Source of the DNA: Paludibacter sp. | GTDB taxonomy: Bacteria; Bacteroidota; Bacteroidia; Bacteroidales; Paludibacteraceae | DNA: 64,000 bases | Assembly (NCBI RefSeq): GCF_009712605.1 | Contig: NZ_WASO01000003.1 | Span: 238,523-302,522, forward strand | Reading direction: 5' to 3' | Part shown: positions 43,022 through 51,904 of the stretch, in pieces | Layout of the letters: every line of letters begins with the position of its first letter | Numbering within the stretch: position 1 is the first letter of the stretch | Position numbers and translations under genes: made by a program | The notes under the pieces: model-generated | Seen by the model: only the letters and a program-made list of their open reading frames with translations | Told to the model about the DNA's origin: nothing | The model's database searches: none

Positions 43022-44476
43022 CTATTGGGGCGATGCGTTCGAAAACCCTTTTCTCTCCAATTTGTCCCATTTCCGATTACCTTTCAGAAACGAAATATTG
43101 CCTCTGATTGCCCAGTAAACATTGAGTGGATGGTAAACTATCGGCTCAATGAACGGAATAATAAAAAGCTTTCTAAGGTGAGCAAACCGATGATACCGGT
43201 GGAAGGTAAATTCGTCAAAAAGTACAGCATAAAATGAAAATGAAACCGAAAACAGATAGACAAACAACAGAAGAAACAGAAAAATAGGCCAATTGATTAT
43301 CGACGTCATCAACAAAAAGAGCATAAAAACATAACCCCCGGCTTCGAACAAAGGAGCAAGCCATTCAAAGAAAAACCAAAATGGATAGCCCAGCATCCCC
43401 AAACGGCCATATTTCGGGTTAAACAAAAGCTTCCGGTGTATCTTCAAGGTATCTATGTTGCCTCTGGTCCATCTGTTTCGTTGACGTTGCAGCGCATCCT
43501 GAGTTGTCGGAACTTCTGTCCAGCAAAGCGGATCCGGAATGTATTCAACGCGATGCTTGATTTTTTGATCGTATAAAAATCTTCGCATACGCACTACCAA
43601 TTCCATATCCTCACCAACGGTATTCACATTATAACCGCCGCATTGTACAACAATATCCTTGTCAAACATCCCCAGCGCTCCCGATATAATCAGCAAGCCA
43701 TTCAGCTTGCTCCAGGCCATTCTCCCCATAAGGAATGCCCGAAGGTATTCAACCACCTGGAAACGCACGATATATTCATCCGGTACATTTACCTGCAATA
43801 CTTGTCCATTATCAATTTTACACGAATTTGCAATACGAATCACACCTCCTGTTGCAATGGTCTTGTTGTCGGTATGAGAAAGGAAAGGCTTGACTAATTT
43901 TTGTAAGGCATCAGGAACAACAATGCAGTCCACATCAATCGCAACAAAATAAGGGAAGTGCGATACATTGATTCCTGCATTGAGTGCATCCGCCTTTCCT
44001 CCGTTTTGTTTGTCCACCACCGTAAGAAACGAGTAAGCTTGGTTTCTGGACTTGTAAATGCCATTAACAGGCTGTGTCGGTAGCGCTGCATAAGCAATAT
44101 ATTCTGTTTCTATCAAATCAAATTCTTTTATTATTTTGTCCAGAGTATCATCGGTACTTCCATCATTAACTACTATTATTTCATAGTTATTGTACTGAAG
44201 TGTAAACAATGCTTTTATGTTGTTGACAATCGTTTTGCTCTCATTGTAAGCGGGGGCTATTACTGTGACTCCGGGAGCAAGAGGCGATGAGAGAAGGGTA
44301 CTGAAATCGGTATAACGATTTGCTCTTTTGTACTCAATCAACTGAAACATAGAAATAATTCCCAGAAAAAGGTAAATTGCCATAATTAACGCGGCAATTA
44401 CCAGGAATAGATTATTGAAGAAAATATCAGCCATACGTTTAGTTTTTTTGTTGTGTTCAATCTTATTTCTGTTCAA
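43022..44476 (-). CDS. Processive glycosyltransferase family 2, PgaC-like
   Basis: A 484-residue membrane synthase. One membrane segment (LVIAALIMAIYLFLGIISMF) precedes the catalytic domain with NDGSTDDT, the AIDVDCIV DxD, a TVGEDMELV ED motif and QRQRNRWTRGN, the QxxRW motif of processive synthases. Two to three membrane segments follow (YVFMLFLLMTSIINWPIFLFLLL). The set matches poly-beta-1,6-GlcNAc synthase (PgaC) and related polymer synthases. The start at 44476 overlaps the HEAT gene by 14 bases; MADIFF at 44434 is a possible start without overlap. The polymer made is unknown. Confidence 0.9.
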   Translation of the reverse strand: MNRNKIEHNKKTKRMADIFFNNLFLVIAALIMAIYLFLGIISMFQLIEYKRANRYTDFSTLLSSPLAPGVTVIAPAYNESKTIVNNIKALFTLQYNNYEIIVVNDGSTDDTLDKIIKEFDLIETEYIAYAALPTQPVNGIYKSRNQAYSFLTVVDKQNGGKADALNAGINVSHFPYFVAIDVDCIVVPDALQKLVKPFLSHTDNKTIATGGVIRIANSCKIDNGQVLQVNVPDEYIVRFQVVEYLRAFLMGRMAWSKLNGLLIISGALGMFDKDIVVQCGGYNVNTVGEDMELVVRMRRFLYDQKIKHRVEYIPDPLCWTEVPTTQDALQRQRNRWTRGNIDTLKIHRKLLFNPKYGRLGMLGYPFWFFFEWLAPLFEAGGYVFMLFLLMTSIINWPIFLFLLLFVYLFSVSFSFYAVLFDEFTFHRYHRFAHLRKLFIIPFIEPIVYHPLNVYWAIRGNISFLKGNRKWDKLERKGFSNASPQ

Positions 44477-45647
44477 TTTGCTCCGGTTCCATGTCTTTTA
44501 AGAGCATGGCTTGCAATCCGGGAGAAACATGTTTCAGGATCTCAGCCTGCAATCGTCGGGGTGTATCCTGCCATATGTTTCGGTAGAATTCAAACGTCTC
44601 CTGAGGTTTATCCAGTGAAAGTGCCTGTATCATTCCAACCTGAACGCGAAGTGTTTCTCCGAGGAAATTCTGTTTTACAACGGGGATAGCCTCGTAAATA
44701 TCCAGATCACGTACTACCCGTAGGGCATTTCTACGTACCATCGGATCATGATGTGTCACCAAACGGATAATCTCGTTCTGTGGACCCTTTTGAGAAAAAA
44801 GGCGAATCATATTTAGCGCAAAAATGATGACCGAAGCATTCTCCGAATGAAGAAAACTATAAAAGTCGGGTAGTGGTAAGGAGCCTCTAACCATTGTCTT
44901 ATGCAGTAAAATCTGATGCCATATCGGCAGTGATTGATCCATAATATTCAGGAATGCAAACGCTTGGCCGGTATCGAGATTAACACATGCCATTTGCGCT
45001 ACATTTCTTAAGTGAGGATTTTCTGCATATTGATAGGGCTGAATCTGCTCAAATGCCGCATAAACCTGCATCCATTGTGCCGCATCAATGTACAATAACT
45101 TATTAAACCATCGTGCACTTTTAATTTTATGAGTCACAAATACATCAAGGCCTAACTGGTAAAACAGCAGTTGCAAGTGTTCGGTTTTAGGCCCGGTGAT
45201 TTGTTTGCGCAAACTGATTATTTCCTCAACAAGCATTTGTTTATTGAGTTGTTTTATTTGCTGTAAAGCCGATTCACTATCTCCGTAGAGGTATTCTACG
45301 ATAGATTCTTGTGCTTTTTGTCTCATTTTATTTTTACGACGCCAAAGGTTGATTGAGCCCCATCTACGGAGTAAAATGAATAATGCGATTGTTACAATAT
45401 TTACCACCGTAAGGATGAGCGCCGTAAATAGAACCGGAAATAGCCAAATAAGCAAAGTGCTTTGTTTTTGATTTTCTTCAATCGTTGCCATTAAGTAACG
45501 ACCCAGATCGTGAAGCCAGTTAAATGCGCTGCTACTTTTCAGAAACCAGTTTTCCTGCATTAGCCAGCTTTTTACAATGAATGAGAATGCTATCAGCAAA
45601 ATCATAGCCGCTAAAAACACGGCCACCGCTTTATATTTTCGTAACAT
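44463..45647 (-). CDS. Membrane-anchored HEAT-repeat protein
   Basis: A 394-residue protein with two N-terminal membrane segments (AVAVFLAAMILLIAFSFIVK and LFPVLFTALILTVVNIVTIA). The basic stretch after the second (LWRRKNKMRQK) suggests the helical domain is cytoplasmic. The rest is alpha-helical with HEAT-like units, clearest as HHDPMVRRNALRVVRDLDIY and IPVVKQNFLGETLRVQVGMI. HEAT domains mediate protein contacts. Overlaps of 14 bases with the synthase gene and 17 with the receiver gene imply coupled translation and possibly a complex. No enzymatic motif is seen. Confidence 0.82.
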   Translation of the reverse strand: MLRKYKAVAVFLAAMILLIAFSFIVKSWLMQENWFLKSSSAFNWLHDLGRYLMATIEENQKQSTLLIWLFPVLFTALILTVVNIVTIALFILLRRWGSINLWRRKNKMRQKAQESIVEYLYGDSESALQQIKQLNKQMLVEEIISLRKQITGPKTEHLQLLFYQLGLDVFVTHKIKSARWFNKLLYIDAAQWMQVYAAFEQIQPYQYAENPHLRNVAQMACVNLDTGQAFAFLNIMDQSLPIWHQILLHKTMVRGSLPLPDFYSFLHSENASVIIFALNMIRLFSQKGPQNEIIRLVTHHDPMVRRNALRVVRDLDIYEAIPVVKQNFLGETLRVQVGMIQALSLDKPQETFEFYRNIWQDTPRRLQAEILKHVSPGLQAMLLKDMEPEQIEQK

Positions 45648-46035
45648 AATCTATTGCATTTGAAATGAATGAATTTCTCTTTCCGCGTATTGCCTTTTGG
45701 ATGTGGTTGTTTAGCTGTGTCGGATCAAGAGGTTTAGAAATAAACTCATCGGCACCAAGTCTGAATATGAGTTCTATTAATCGATTGGAACTTAATGAAC
45801 TTATAACTACAATCGTCATCTTGGGAAATTGTAACCGGGCGTTGTGAATGAATTCGAACCCGTTCATATGCGGTAATAATACCTCTGTGATTAAAATATC
45901 AGGTGCAAATGACGTCAATTGACTTGCCATTTCTTCACTTACCCAGGCCAGACGAACTTCATTCTGTTCGGACATCAGTTCTTTCCCCATGAGTTGTACT
46001 AATAGAGGGTTGCTTTCGCATATAAGTATCTTCAT
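45631..46035 (-). CDS. Atypical receiver-domain protein (phospho-acceptor Asp replaced by Glu)
   Basis: A 134-residue stand-alone CheY-like receiver. The fold is recognisable: MKILICESNP, PDILITEVLLPHMNGFEF, TIVVISSLSS and ADEFISKPLDP (conserved Lys, K101). The phospho-accepting Asp is replaced by Glu51 (GAG codon) in LITEVLLPHMNG, and the metal-binding acidic pair near the N-terminus is Glu-Ser instead of Asp-Asp. Such substitutions usually prevent phosphorylation or mimic the active state. No output domain is attached. It probably regulates the adjacent HEAT/GT2 complex by direct contact. No histidine kinase is nearby. Confidence 0.88.
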   Translation of the reverse strand: MKILICESNPLLVQLMGKELMSEQNEVRLAWVSEEMASQLTSFAPDILITEVLLPHMNGFEFIHNARLQFPKMTIVVISSLSSNRLIELIFRLGADEFISKPLDPTQLNNHIQKAIRGKRNSFISNAIDYVTKI

Positions 46036-46159
46036 AAAATTGTATTTTAGGATTTTTAAATCAGAATTGATAAGAACAAATGATTTCTACTGAGTACACA
46101 TTGCGCTTGCTCATCTACACGGTCTTGCTGTAGGGAAATGCAGATCAGAACTGATTGCT

Positions 46160-46973
46160 TTACTCCAACCTGATTCTCGATGACTTAAGAATCGGGGTGA
46201 CCGTGATCAATACATTCGTTAATTCCAGTTGCTGATTTTTAGATAAGCATCTGCTTCTCCCAGTACTCCTTACTATTCCGAATCGTTTCGCATAGTTAAA
46301 TCTCCCGACCAATGTTCCTGTTGGAATTTTCCGGCTATACTGCAAATGGAGTGTTCGTCAGGGTATTAAAGTGCGACTCTGGAAATAGTCTGACGAATAA
46401 CTGATACTCAGCTGGTTTTTTAAGTTGATCCTGCCATGATTTCAGCAATGTGAGGCCGTCTGCAATTTGAGGATCAACATACAACAGCATATTCAGAGCC
46501 ACATTTGCCATTTCAGGTTTTTTCAATCCGTTGTAGGCTCTGGCTTTCTTTAATAAAAGAGCTTTGTTGTTGTGGAAGCATGAAAGGGCAGCATCACAAT
46601 CGTGGAGGCAGGAAGTGTAATCTCCGCGCCACAGAGAAAAATCGGTTTTTACATCCCATGCATCGAAACTTTTTGGATTTGTTTCAATGATAGTATTGAT
46701 GTTGGATTCTGCCAGATCATACTTTTTGTCCCATAAATAAATGCGGGACAACAAAATGCGGGCATCCTGATAACCGGGATTATTTGCAAGAATCCGTTTA
46801 CAGGTAGTAATGGCGCCGACTTTGTCACCGGCATTAGCTGCCTGACGGGCGCTAATGAAAAGAGAATCGGCATTAATGCGTTGAGCTTTAATTGGATGAA
46901 TGGACGCTAAAGCGTAAAATATCAGGCACAACGATAAATTCAAAATCCCTGACTTTGATATAGAACAATGCAT
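46160..46973 (-). pseudogene. Truncated and frameshifted YaiO paralogue
   Basis: The first 212 codons (46973-46335) encode a signal peptide and TPR repeats closely resembling the intact YaiO gene (INADSLFISARQAANAGDK versus LSSDSLFHNARDAAFKQKN). The frame then ends. In another frame the barrel motif continues as TLVGRFNYAKRFG, corresponding to TGRVNYGKRFG of the intact gene, and after a further frame change as EADAYLKI (compare EIDAYPHI). About 30 residues between TPR and barrel are missing and almost all of the barrel is gone. The TPR part could still be translated and secreted as a short protein. Confidence 0.75.
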
Positions 46974-47070
46974 AGTAGATAATTTTTAATTAAACATTAC
47001 AGTGATAAAGTAGTCGATTTATCACATTGATATTCAAATAAAAAAAATGATGTTTTTTTATTTTATATGG

Positions 47071-47100
47071 CAAATATAAGGTGCGAATCAATTATATTTG
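47071..47100. promoter_or_regulatory. Divergent promoter elements
   Basis: TATATTTG on the minus strand (47078-47071), with TTG at 47103-47101 (22-base spacing), could serve the receiver/HEAT/GT2 cluster through the decayed YaiO gene. TATATTTG on the plus strand (47093-47100) could serve the ferritin-like gene 149 bases downstream. The two boxes nearly touch, so the promoters would compete. Confidence 0.45.
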
Positions 47101-47248
47101 CAATCAGACTAAAAAAATTGATAAAAACAATTTGGGCGTGTATCCGGATAAAGGTGCCGTAATATATTATGCGTCTTACTTTTTGCAAGGTTTTTTTTAG
47201 TGTGAGTTTGTGATGATGTCAGGTTGATCATTAATAAATTATTTGCAC

Positions 47249-47695
47249 ATGAACCCTAAGGAATTTCAAACAATCAGAGAAGCTCTTGCGTATTGCATTG
47301 ATCAGGAGCATTTAAGTTATGAACAATACAGTCGCAACGCCAAAAGAACACTTAATCTTCATCAGAAGAGTATATGGGAACAACTTGCCAACGATGAATT
47401 ACGGCACAAGGCATTATTGTCCTCTCTTTTGGATAATCATCAATTTCTTTCCATGTCATATACGCCCGATGCTAACCCGGAAAATCTTGATTTTCTTCAG
47501 ATAGAAAAGCCGGTTAATCCTGTTAAAGAAATATTTATGAAGGCAATTAATGCTGAAATTGAAGCCTACTATGGATATCGTGATATTGCGCAAAAATCTT
47601 CAGAAACTGAGATGAAGAATCTTTTTCATCTTTTATCTCAGGAAGAGCTGGTTCATAAACAAACTTTGGAAGAAGAGCTGGCAACTCTTGAATAG
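47249..47695 (+). CDS. Ferritin-like/rubrerythrin-type diiron protein
   Basis: A 148-residue four-helix protein from the ATG at 47249. Two repeated helix pairs carry the diiron pattern: ALAYCIDQEHLSYEQYSRNA with ANDELRHKALL, and AINAEIEAYYGYRDIA with LSQEELVHKQTLEEE (E-x6-Y and ExxH in each half). This matches the ferritin-like domain of rubrerythrins. There is no C-terminal rubredoxin domain. Probable roles are peroxide detoxification or iron handling in an anaerobe. It is a single gene between the exopolysaccharide cluster and the helicase gene. Confidence 0.87.
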   Translation: MNPKEFQTIREALAYCIDQEHLSYEQYSRNAKRTLNLHQKSIWEQLANDELRHKALLSSLLDNHQFLSMSYTPDANPENLDFLQIEKPVNPVKEIFMKAINAEIEAYYGYRDIAQKSSETEMKNLFHLLSQEELVHKQTLEEELATLE

Positions 47696-47751
47696 GTGCC
47701 GATAGTTCATATTCGCTTCCTTTGTTCTTTTCTCTCTCCGATAGGTTTTTC

Positions 47752-47759
47752 TATCTTTG
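47752..47759 (+). promoter_or_regulatory. Candidate -7 box for the AddA-like gene
   Basis: TATCTTTG lies 19 bases before the preferred start at 47779, giving a very short leader. TTTG at 47721 is too far upstream for a standard -33 element. Confidence 0.4.
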
Positions 47760-47778
47760 CAACATAGAACAAAAGAAA

Positions 47779-50700
47779 ATGCTGAATCTCTATCGTGCTT
47801 CCGCCGGATCGGGCAAAACTTACCGCCTGACTCAGGATTATATTCGTCTGCTTTTTGCCGACCGGCAGCCTTATGCGCACCGCCGTCAACTGGCTGTGAC
47901 TTTTACTAACAAGGCCACCGAAGAGATGAAGCTCCGTATCATCACAGAACTCGACAGGCTGGCGCGTGGCGAGGAGTCGGGCTATCGTGAGGGTTTGATG
48001 CGGCATTTCGGCCTTTCTGCTGGCAAGGTGAATGCTCGCGCGCATCACCTGCTCAAGGAGATTCTACACGACTACTCCTCCTTTTCTATCAATACCATCG
48101 ACCGCTTTTTTCAGCAGGTACTGCGCAGCTTTACCCGCGAAATAGGTCTGCACGGTGGCTACAATATTGAGATTGATACCGACGAACCGCTGGCAACGGC
48201 CATCGACGGCTTGCTCTTTTCTCTCGACCAAAAAGAGAACCGCCTGTTGCTCGACTGGCTGATGCAGTTTGCCCGTGAACGCATCGAAAATGGCAAGGGG
48301 TGGGATATTCGTTATGCCATCCGATTGCTGGCCGGAGAGATATTTAAAGAACGATACAAAAAGAAGCTACCGCTGGTGCGTGAAAAACTTCACAACCGTG
48401 AATTCCTTAACGGATACCGGCAAAAATTATATGCCATCACTTCTCGTTTCGAAAAAGAGTTGAAACAGATCGGAGAGGAGGCGCTCACACTGATGGCGAG
48501 TCACGACCTTACTCCTGCCGATTTTAAGGGAGGTAGTCGTTCTGCACTATTTATTTTCGAAAAGCTGGCAGCAGGCGAAATAAAAGAGCCGTCGAATACT
48601 TTTATGGCTTTGGCGGGTAATCCCGACAACTGGTGCACGAAGACTGCTCCGGCAAAAGCACAAATAGAAGCGGTCTATCACACCGGACTTAACGCCTTTG
48701 TCGAGAAGATTTCTACGCTGTTCGGCGATGCCTTTGTCAAATACAAAACCGCCGACACCATTGGCCAACATCTCTACGCACTGGGTATTCTTTCCGACAT
48801 CGACAGCCGCATCCGTCTTGACTCGGAAGAAAACAACCGTCTGCTCCTGAGCGATACTACTGAGCTGCTCAACCAGATTGTGGACGGAAGCGATACGCCT
48901 TTTGTTTTCGAGAAAACAGGGGTGCATATCCACCACTTGATGATGGACGAGTTTCAAGACACCTCTGCCATGCAGTGGCAAAATTTTAAGCCGTTGATGG
49001 ATAATAGTCTGGCCTCCGGCAACGAAAACCTGATTGTGGGCGACGTAAAACAGAGTATCTACCGCTGGCGCAACTCCGACTGGCGTCTGCTCGACCGACA
49101 GCTCTTCGACGATTTTGCCAACGGACAGATTCACGAAGAATATCTCAATGACAACTGGCGAAGTTGCCGTAATGTGATTGATTTCAACAACCTCTTTTTC
49201 GATCGGGCATCGCTGTTTATGCAGCAGCTCTTCAACGATGACTTGCCCGAACACTACAGCGGCGATCTCCATTGTCGGCTGAAAGAAGCTTACAAAGGAT
49301 TGTTCCAGCACTATTCGCCTAAAGCCGGCGAAGGCCACGTGGAAGTGCGCTTTGTAAATAACGAGGAAAAGGATTGGAAAGAAAATTCGCTGGCACAACT
49401 GCCTACCATTATTGAACAGTGGCAGGATAAAGGTTTTGCGCTACGCGACATGGCCGTGCTGGTACGCCGCAACAGCGAAGCCACCGAGGTGGTAGAATAC
49501 CTGTTGCAATATAAAAATAGCGAGCAGGCCCGCGAAGGTTACCGCTACGACGTAATCTCTAACGAGGCATTGGTCATCGGAAACTCGCTGGCGGTACGGT
49601 TCGTTATCGAAGCATTGCGCTACATTTTGCATCCCGACGATAAACTGTTGCAAACCCTTGTGCCGTACCTCTATTTTGTGCTGCATCAGGGCAAAGAGCC
49701 CCATGAAGCATTAGCCTCTTGTTTTGATAATCCCGAAGGTGCAAATACCCGTATGGTGCACGAAGAGTTGCGGCGTCTTATCAACGAAGGAACCAACCGT
49801 TCTATCTTTGAGCTGAGCGAAGAGTTGATCTTCCTGTTCGGCCTCAAAAGCAACGAAGGCGAAGATGTCTACTTACAGGCATTCCAAGATTTGGTGCATC
49901 AATATTCCATCAAGGAGTCGGCGGGCATAGCCTCGTTCCTCGAATGGTGGGAAGAAAAGGGTGTGCAAAAGACGATTGCTTCACCCGAAGCGCAGGATGC
50001 CATCCGTGTACTTACCGTTCATAAATCGAAAGGGTTGGGTTTTGAAGCTGTGGTGATGCCCTTTGCCGACTGGTCGCTTGACAACAACAACCGCGATATC
50101 ATCTGGTGCGAACCGACCGTGGCACCTTTCAGCGAACTGGAACTGACTCCGGTGCAGTACTCTTCTTCGTTGGCCAAGACTATTTTTGCGGCCGACTATT
50201 TTGAGGAGCGCATGGCTTCGTTTATCGACAACCTCAATGTGGCATATGTGGCTTTTACACGTGCTAAGCAGGAGATGGTGCTCCTGGCTCCGCAGCCCAA
50301 ACCCAACGCTAAAGGAGAAATCAAGGTGAGTTCTCTCTCTACGTTGCTTCATCGCTGCATCACCGACGAACTGTCAGTCGAAAACATACCGGCCGATGCA
50401 AAAGATGCTTGTCATTCATTTGCTCCGTTTTGGAACAACGAATTGCTTACTCTGGATATGGGAAATACGGCACAACAGTCGACAAAGGAGCAGAAAGATT
50501 TGCAGGTGCATTACCGCTATGCACAATCTATCGCCCCCATCAGTCCCATTGCAGTAAAATACAAGGGAACGGACTATTTGGAAAAAGAGACATCGTCGCG
50601 CACTCTGTCGATCAACTACGGATTGCTGATGCATGAAGTATTGCACAATATTCGCCATGAAGGTGACGAGCAACGCGCCATCGCAGATATGGAACGCACC

Positions 50701-51024
50701 GGACGCATCACTGCCGGTGAAAAGGAAGAGATTACCGCCATGTTCGATCGGTTTTGGAAGATCGAGGGCATCCGGCAATTCTTCGCCCCCGGCTTGCGTA
50801 TCCTTAACGAAACTCCCATCTTTACCCCTGACAACAAGACTTATGTGCCCGATCGCGTCGTTTTTACGGACGGGCACGCCACCATCATCGACTACAAGTT
50901 CGGACACGAACAACCCCGCTACCGCCAACAGGTACTCAACTACAAAAATTTAGTGGAAGAAATGGGCTATACCGCCACGGCCTACCTTTGCTATGTAGAG
51001 AAAAACAAGTTGGAAAAAGTGTAA
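47779..51024 (+). CDS. AddA-like UvrD-family helicase-nuclease
   Basis: A 1081-residue protein from the ATG at 47779 (upstream in-frame codons are promoter DNA). RASAGSGKTYRL is Walker A, FTNKATEEMK motif Ia, MMDEFQDTSAMQW motif II, VGDVKQSIYRWR motif III, VLTVHKSKGLGFEAVV motif V and VAFTRAKQEMVLL motif VI. The last 60 residues (TIIDYKFGHEQ..YRQQVLNYK) have the DxK and QxxxY motifs of the RecB-type nuclease domain. It fits AddA of the AddAB recombination-repair complex. AddB is not adjacent. The next gene, rpsL, belongs to another unit. Confidence 0.88.
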   Translation: MLNLYRASAGSGKTYRLTQDYIRLLFADRQPYAHRRQLAVTFTNKATEEMKLRIITELDRLARGEESGYREGLMRHFGLSAGKVNARAHHLLKEILHDYSSFSINTIDRFFQQVLRSFTREIGLHGGYNIEIDTDEPLATAIDGLLFSLDQKENRLLLDWLMQFARERIENGKGWDIRYAIRLLAGEIFKERYKKKLPLVREKLHNREFLNGYRQKLYAITSRFEKELKQIGEEALTLMASHDLTPADFKGGSRSALFIFEKLAAGEIKEPSNTFMALAGNPDNWCTKTAPAKAQIEAVYHTGLNAFVEKISTLFGDAFVKYKTADTIGQHLYALGILSDIDSRIRLDSEENNRLLLSDTTELLNQIVDGSDTPFVFEKTGVHIHHLMMDEFQDTSAMQWQNFKPLMDNSLASGNENLIVGDVKQSIYRWRNSDWRLLDRQLFDDFANGQIHEEYLNDNWRSCRNVIDFNNLFFDRASLFMQQLFNDDLPEHYSGDLHCRLKEAYKGLFQHYSPKAGEGHVEVRFVNNEEKDWKENSLAQLPTIIEQWQDKGFALRDMAVLVRRNSEATEVVEYLLQYKNSEQAREGYRYDVISNEALVIGNSLAVRFVIEALRYILHPDDKLLQTLVPYLYFVLHQGKEPHEALASCFDNPEGANTRMVHEELRRLINEGTNRSIFELSEELIFLFGLKSNEGEDVYLQAFQDLVHQYSIKESAGIASFLEWWEEKGVQKTIASPEAQDAIRVLTVHKSKGLGFEAVVMPFADWSLDNNNRDIIWCEPTVAPFSELELTPVQYSSSLAKTIFAADYFEERMASFIDNLNVAYVAFTRAKQEMVLLAPQPKPNAKGEIKVSSLSTLLHRCITDELSVENIPADAKDACHSFAPFWNNELLTLDMGNTAQQSTKEQKDLQVHYRYAQSIAPISPIAVKYKGTDYLEKETSSRTLSINYGLLMHEVLHNIRHEGDEQRAIADMERTGRITAGEKEEITAMFDRFWKIEGIRQFFAPGLRILNETPIFTPDNKTYVPDRVVFTDGHATIIDYKFGHEQPRYRQQVLNYKNLVEEMGYTATAYLCYVEKNKLEKV

Positions 51025-51035
51025 TTGGTTTGACT

Positions 51036-51059
51036 GTACATAACACGAATGTACTTTTT
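51036..51059 (+). terminator. Terminator after the AddA-like gene
   Basis: GTACAT (51036-51041) pairs with ATGTAC (51049-51054), followed by five T. A short stem but correctly placed 12 bases after the stop. Confidence 0.6.
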
Positions 51060-51349
51060 GCCAAAGATTATAATTCCAACATTAGGGACAAATATCCGGA
51101 CTGAATCAAAATTATGTTTTTTTAGAATCCCCATTTGTTAAAAATTTTATTCCAAAGCAAAACGAATGACACAATTTTGTGCCCGTTTGACGGATAATTT
51201 TTTCTCTGCAGGTTCTGCAAAACCTCGTATCTTATAAAAAATCAAGAAATTATTTCGTACCTCTTTGTATTCTAAAAAAATAGTTCTATCTTTGCAGCCC
51301 AATTTAGAGTAGATATATCAAAAATTTAAGTATTTAAATCACAGTCAAA
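51060..51349. other. Intergenic region upstream of rpsL
   Basis: AT-rich with no gene. It holds the str operon promoter at 51264-51294 and a leader of about 50 bases. Nothing else is recognised. Confidence 0.6.
51264..51294 (+). promoter_or_regulatory. Promoter of the str (rpsL-rpsG-fusA) operon
   Basis: TTTG (51264-51267), a 19-base spacer and TATCTTTG (51287-51294) are a perfect match to the Bacteroidota housekeeping sigma consensus. The rpsL start is 56 bases downstream. Confidence 0.8.
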
Positions 51350-51766
51350 ATGCCTACAATTCAGCAATTAGTGAGAAAAGGAAGGACAGCGCTGGTTGAC
51401 AAGAGTAAAGCTCCAGCATTGGATGCTTGTCCTCAACGTCGTGGCGTCTGCGTGCGTGTTTACACAACCACTCCTAAAAAACCTAACTCTGCAATGCGTA
51501 AAGTAGCTCGTGTTCGCTTGACCAACCAAAAGGAAGTCAATGCTTACATCCCGGGTGAAGGACACAACTTGCAGGAACACAGCATTGTGTTGGTTCGTGG
51601 CGGTCGTGTAAAAGACCTTCCCGGTGTACGTTATCACATTGTTCGTGGTACTTTGGATACGGCAGGTGTAAACGGTCGTCTTCAACGTCGTTCGAAGTAT
51701 GGTGCTAAACGTCCGAAACCGGGTCAGGCAGCAGCTGCAGCAGCTAAAGGCGGTAAAAAGAAATAA
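51350..51766 (+). CDS. rpsL: 30S ribosomal protein S12
   Basis: A 138-residue protein at the decoding centre. [20 protein letters not shown] and [12 protein letters not shown] are the conserved loops contacting 16S rRNA. The lysines at the streptomycin-resistance positions are wild type, so no S12-based resistance is indicated. The Asp in KDLPG is the residue that RimO modifies where that enzyme exists. The C-terminal tail is extended by an Ala/Lys-rich stretch ([13 protein letters not shown]). It is the first gene of the str operon. Confidence 0.98.
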   Translation: MPTIQQLVRKGRTALVDKSKAPALDACPQRRGVCVRVYTTTPKKPNSAMRKVARVRLTNQKEVNAYIPGEGHNLQEHSIVLVRGGRVKDLPGVRYHIVRGTLDTAGVNGRLQRRSKYGAKRPKPGQAAAAAAKGGKKK

Positions 51767-51904
51767 GTAGCCGACTTCCCTAAGAAAAGAATCTAATCAC
51801 GGTTTGAGTTATTGGTGGCCGTTGAAGGTTGAGTAAATAATCCGGTGGGATTGTTGAAGAAACTACATTAAAACAACCAGAACAAAACAAAATTTTGAAT
51901 CACA

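Noticed and set aside
48547-49398. A 283-codon open frame on the minus strand
   Set aside because: Antisense to the AddA-like gene, whose helicase motifs prove the plus strand is coding. No domain is recognisable.
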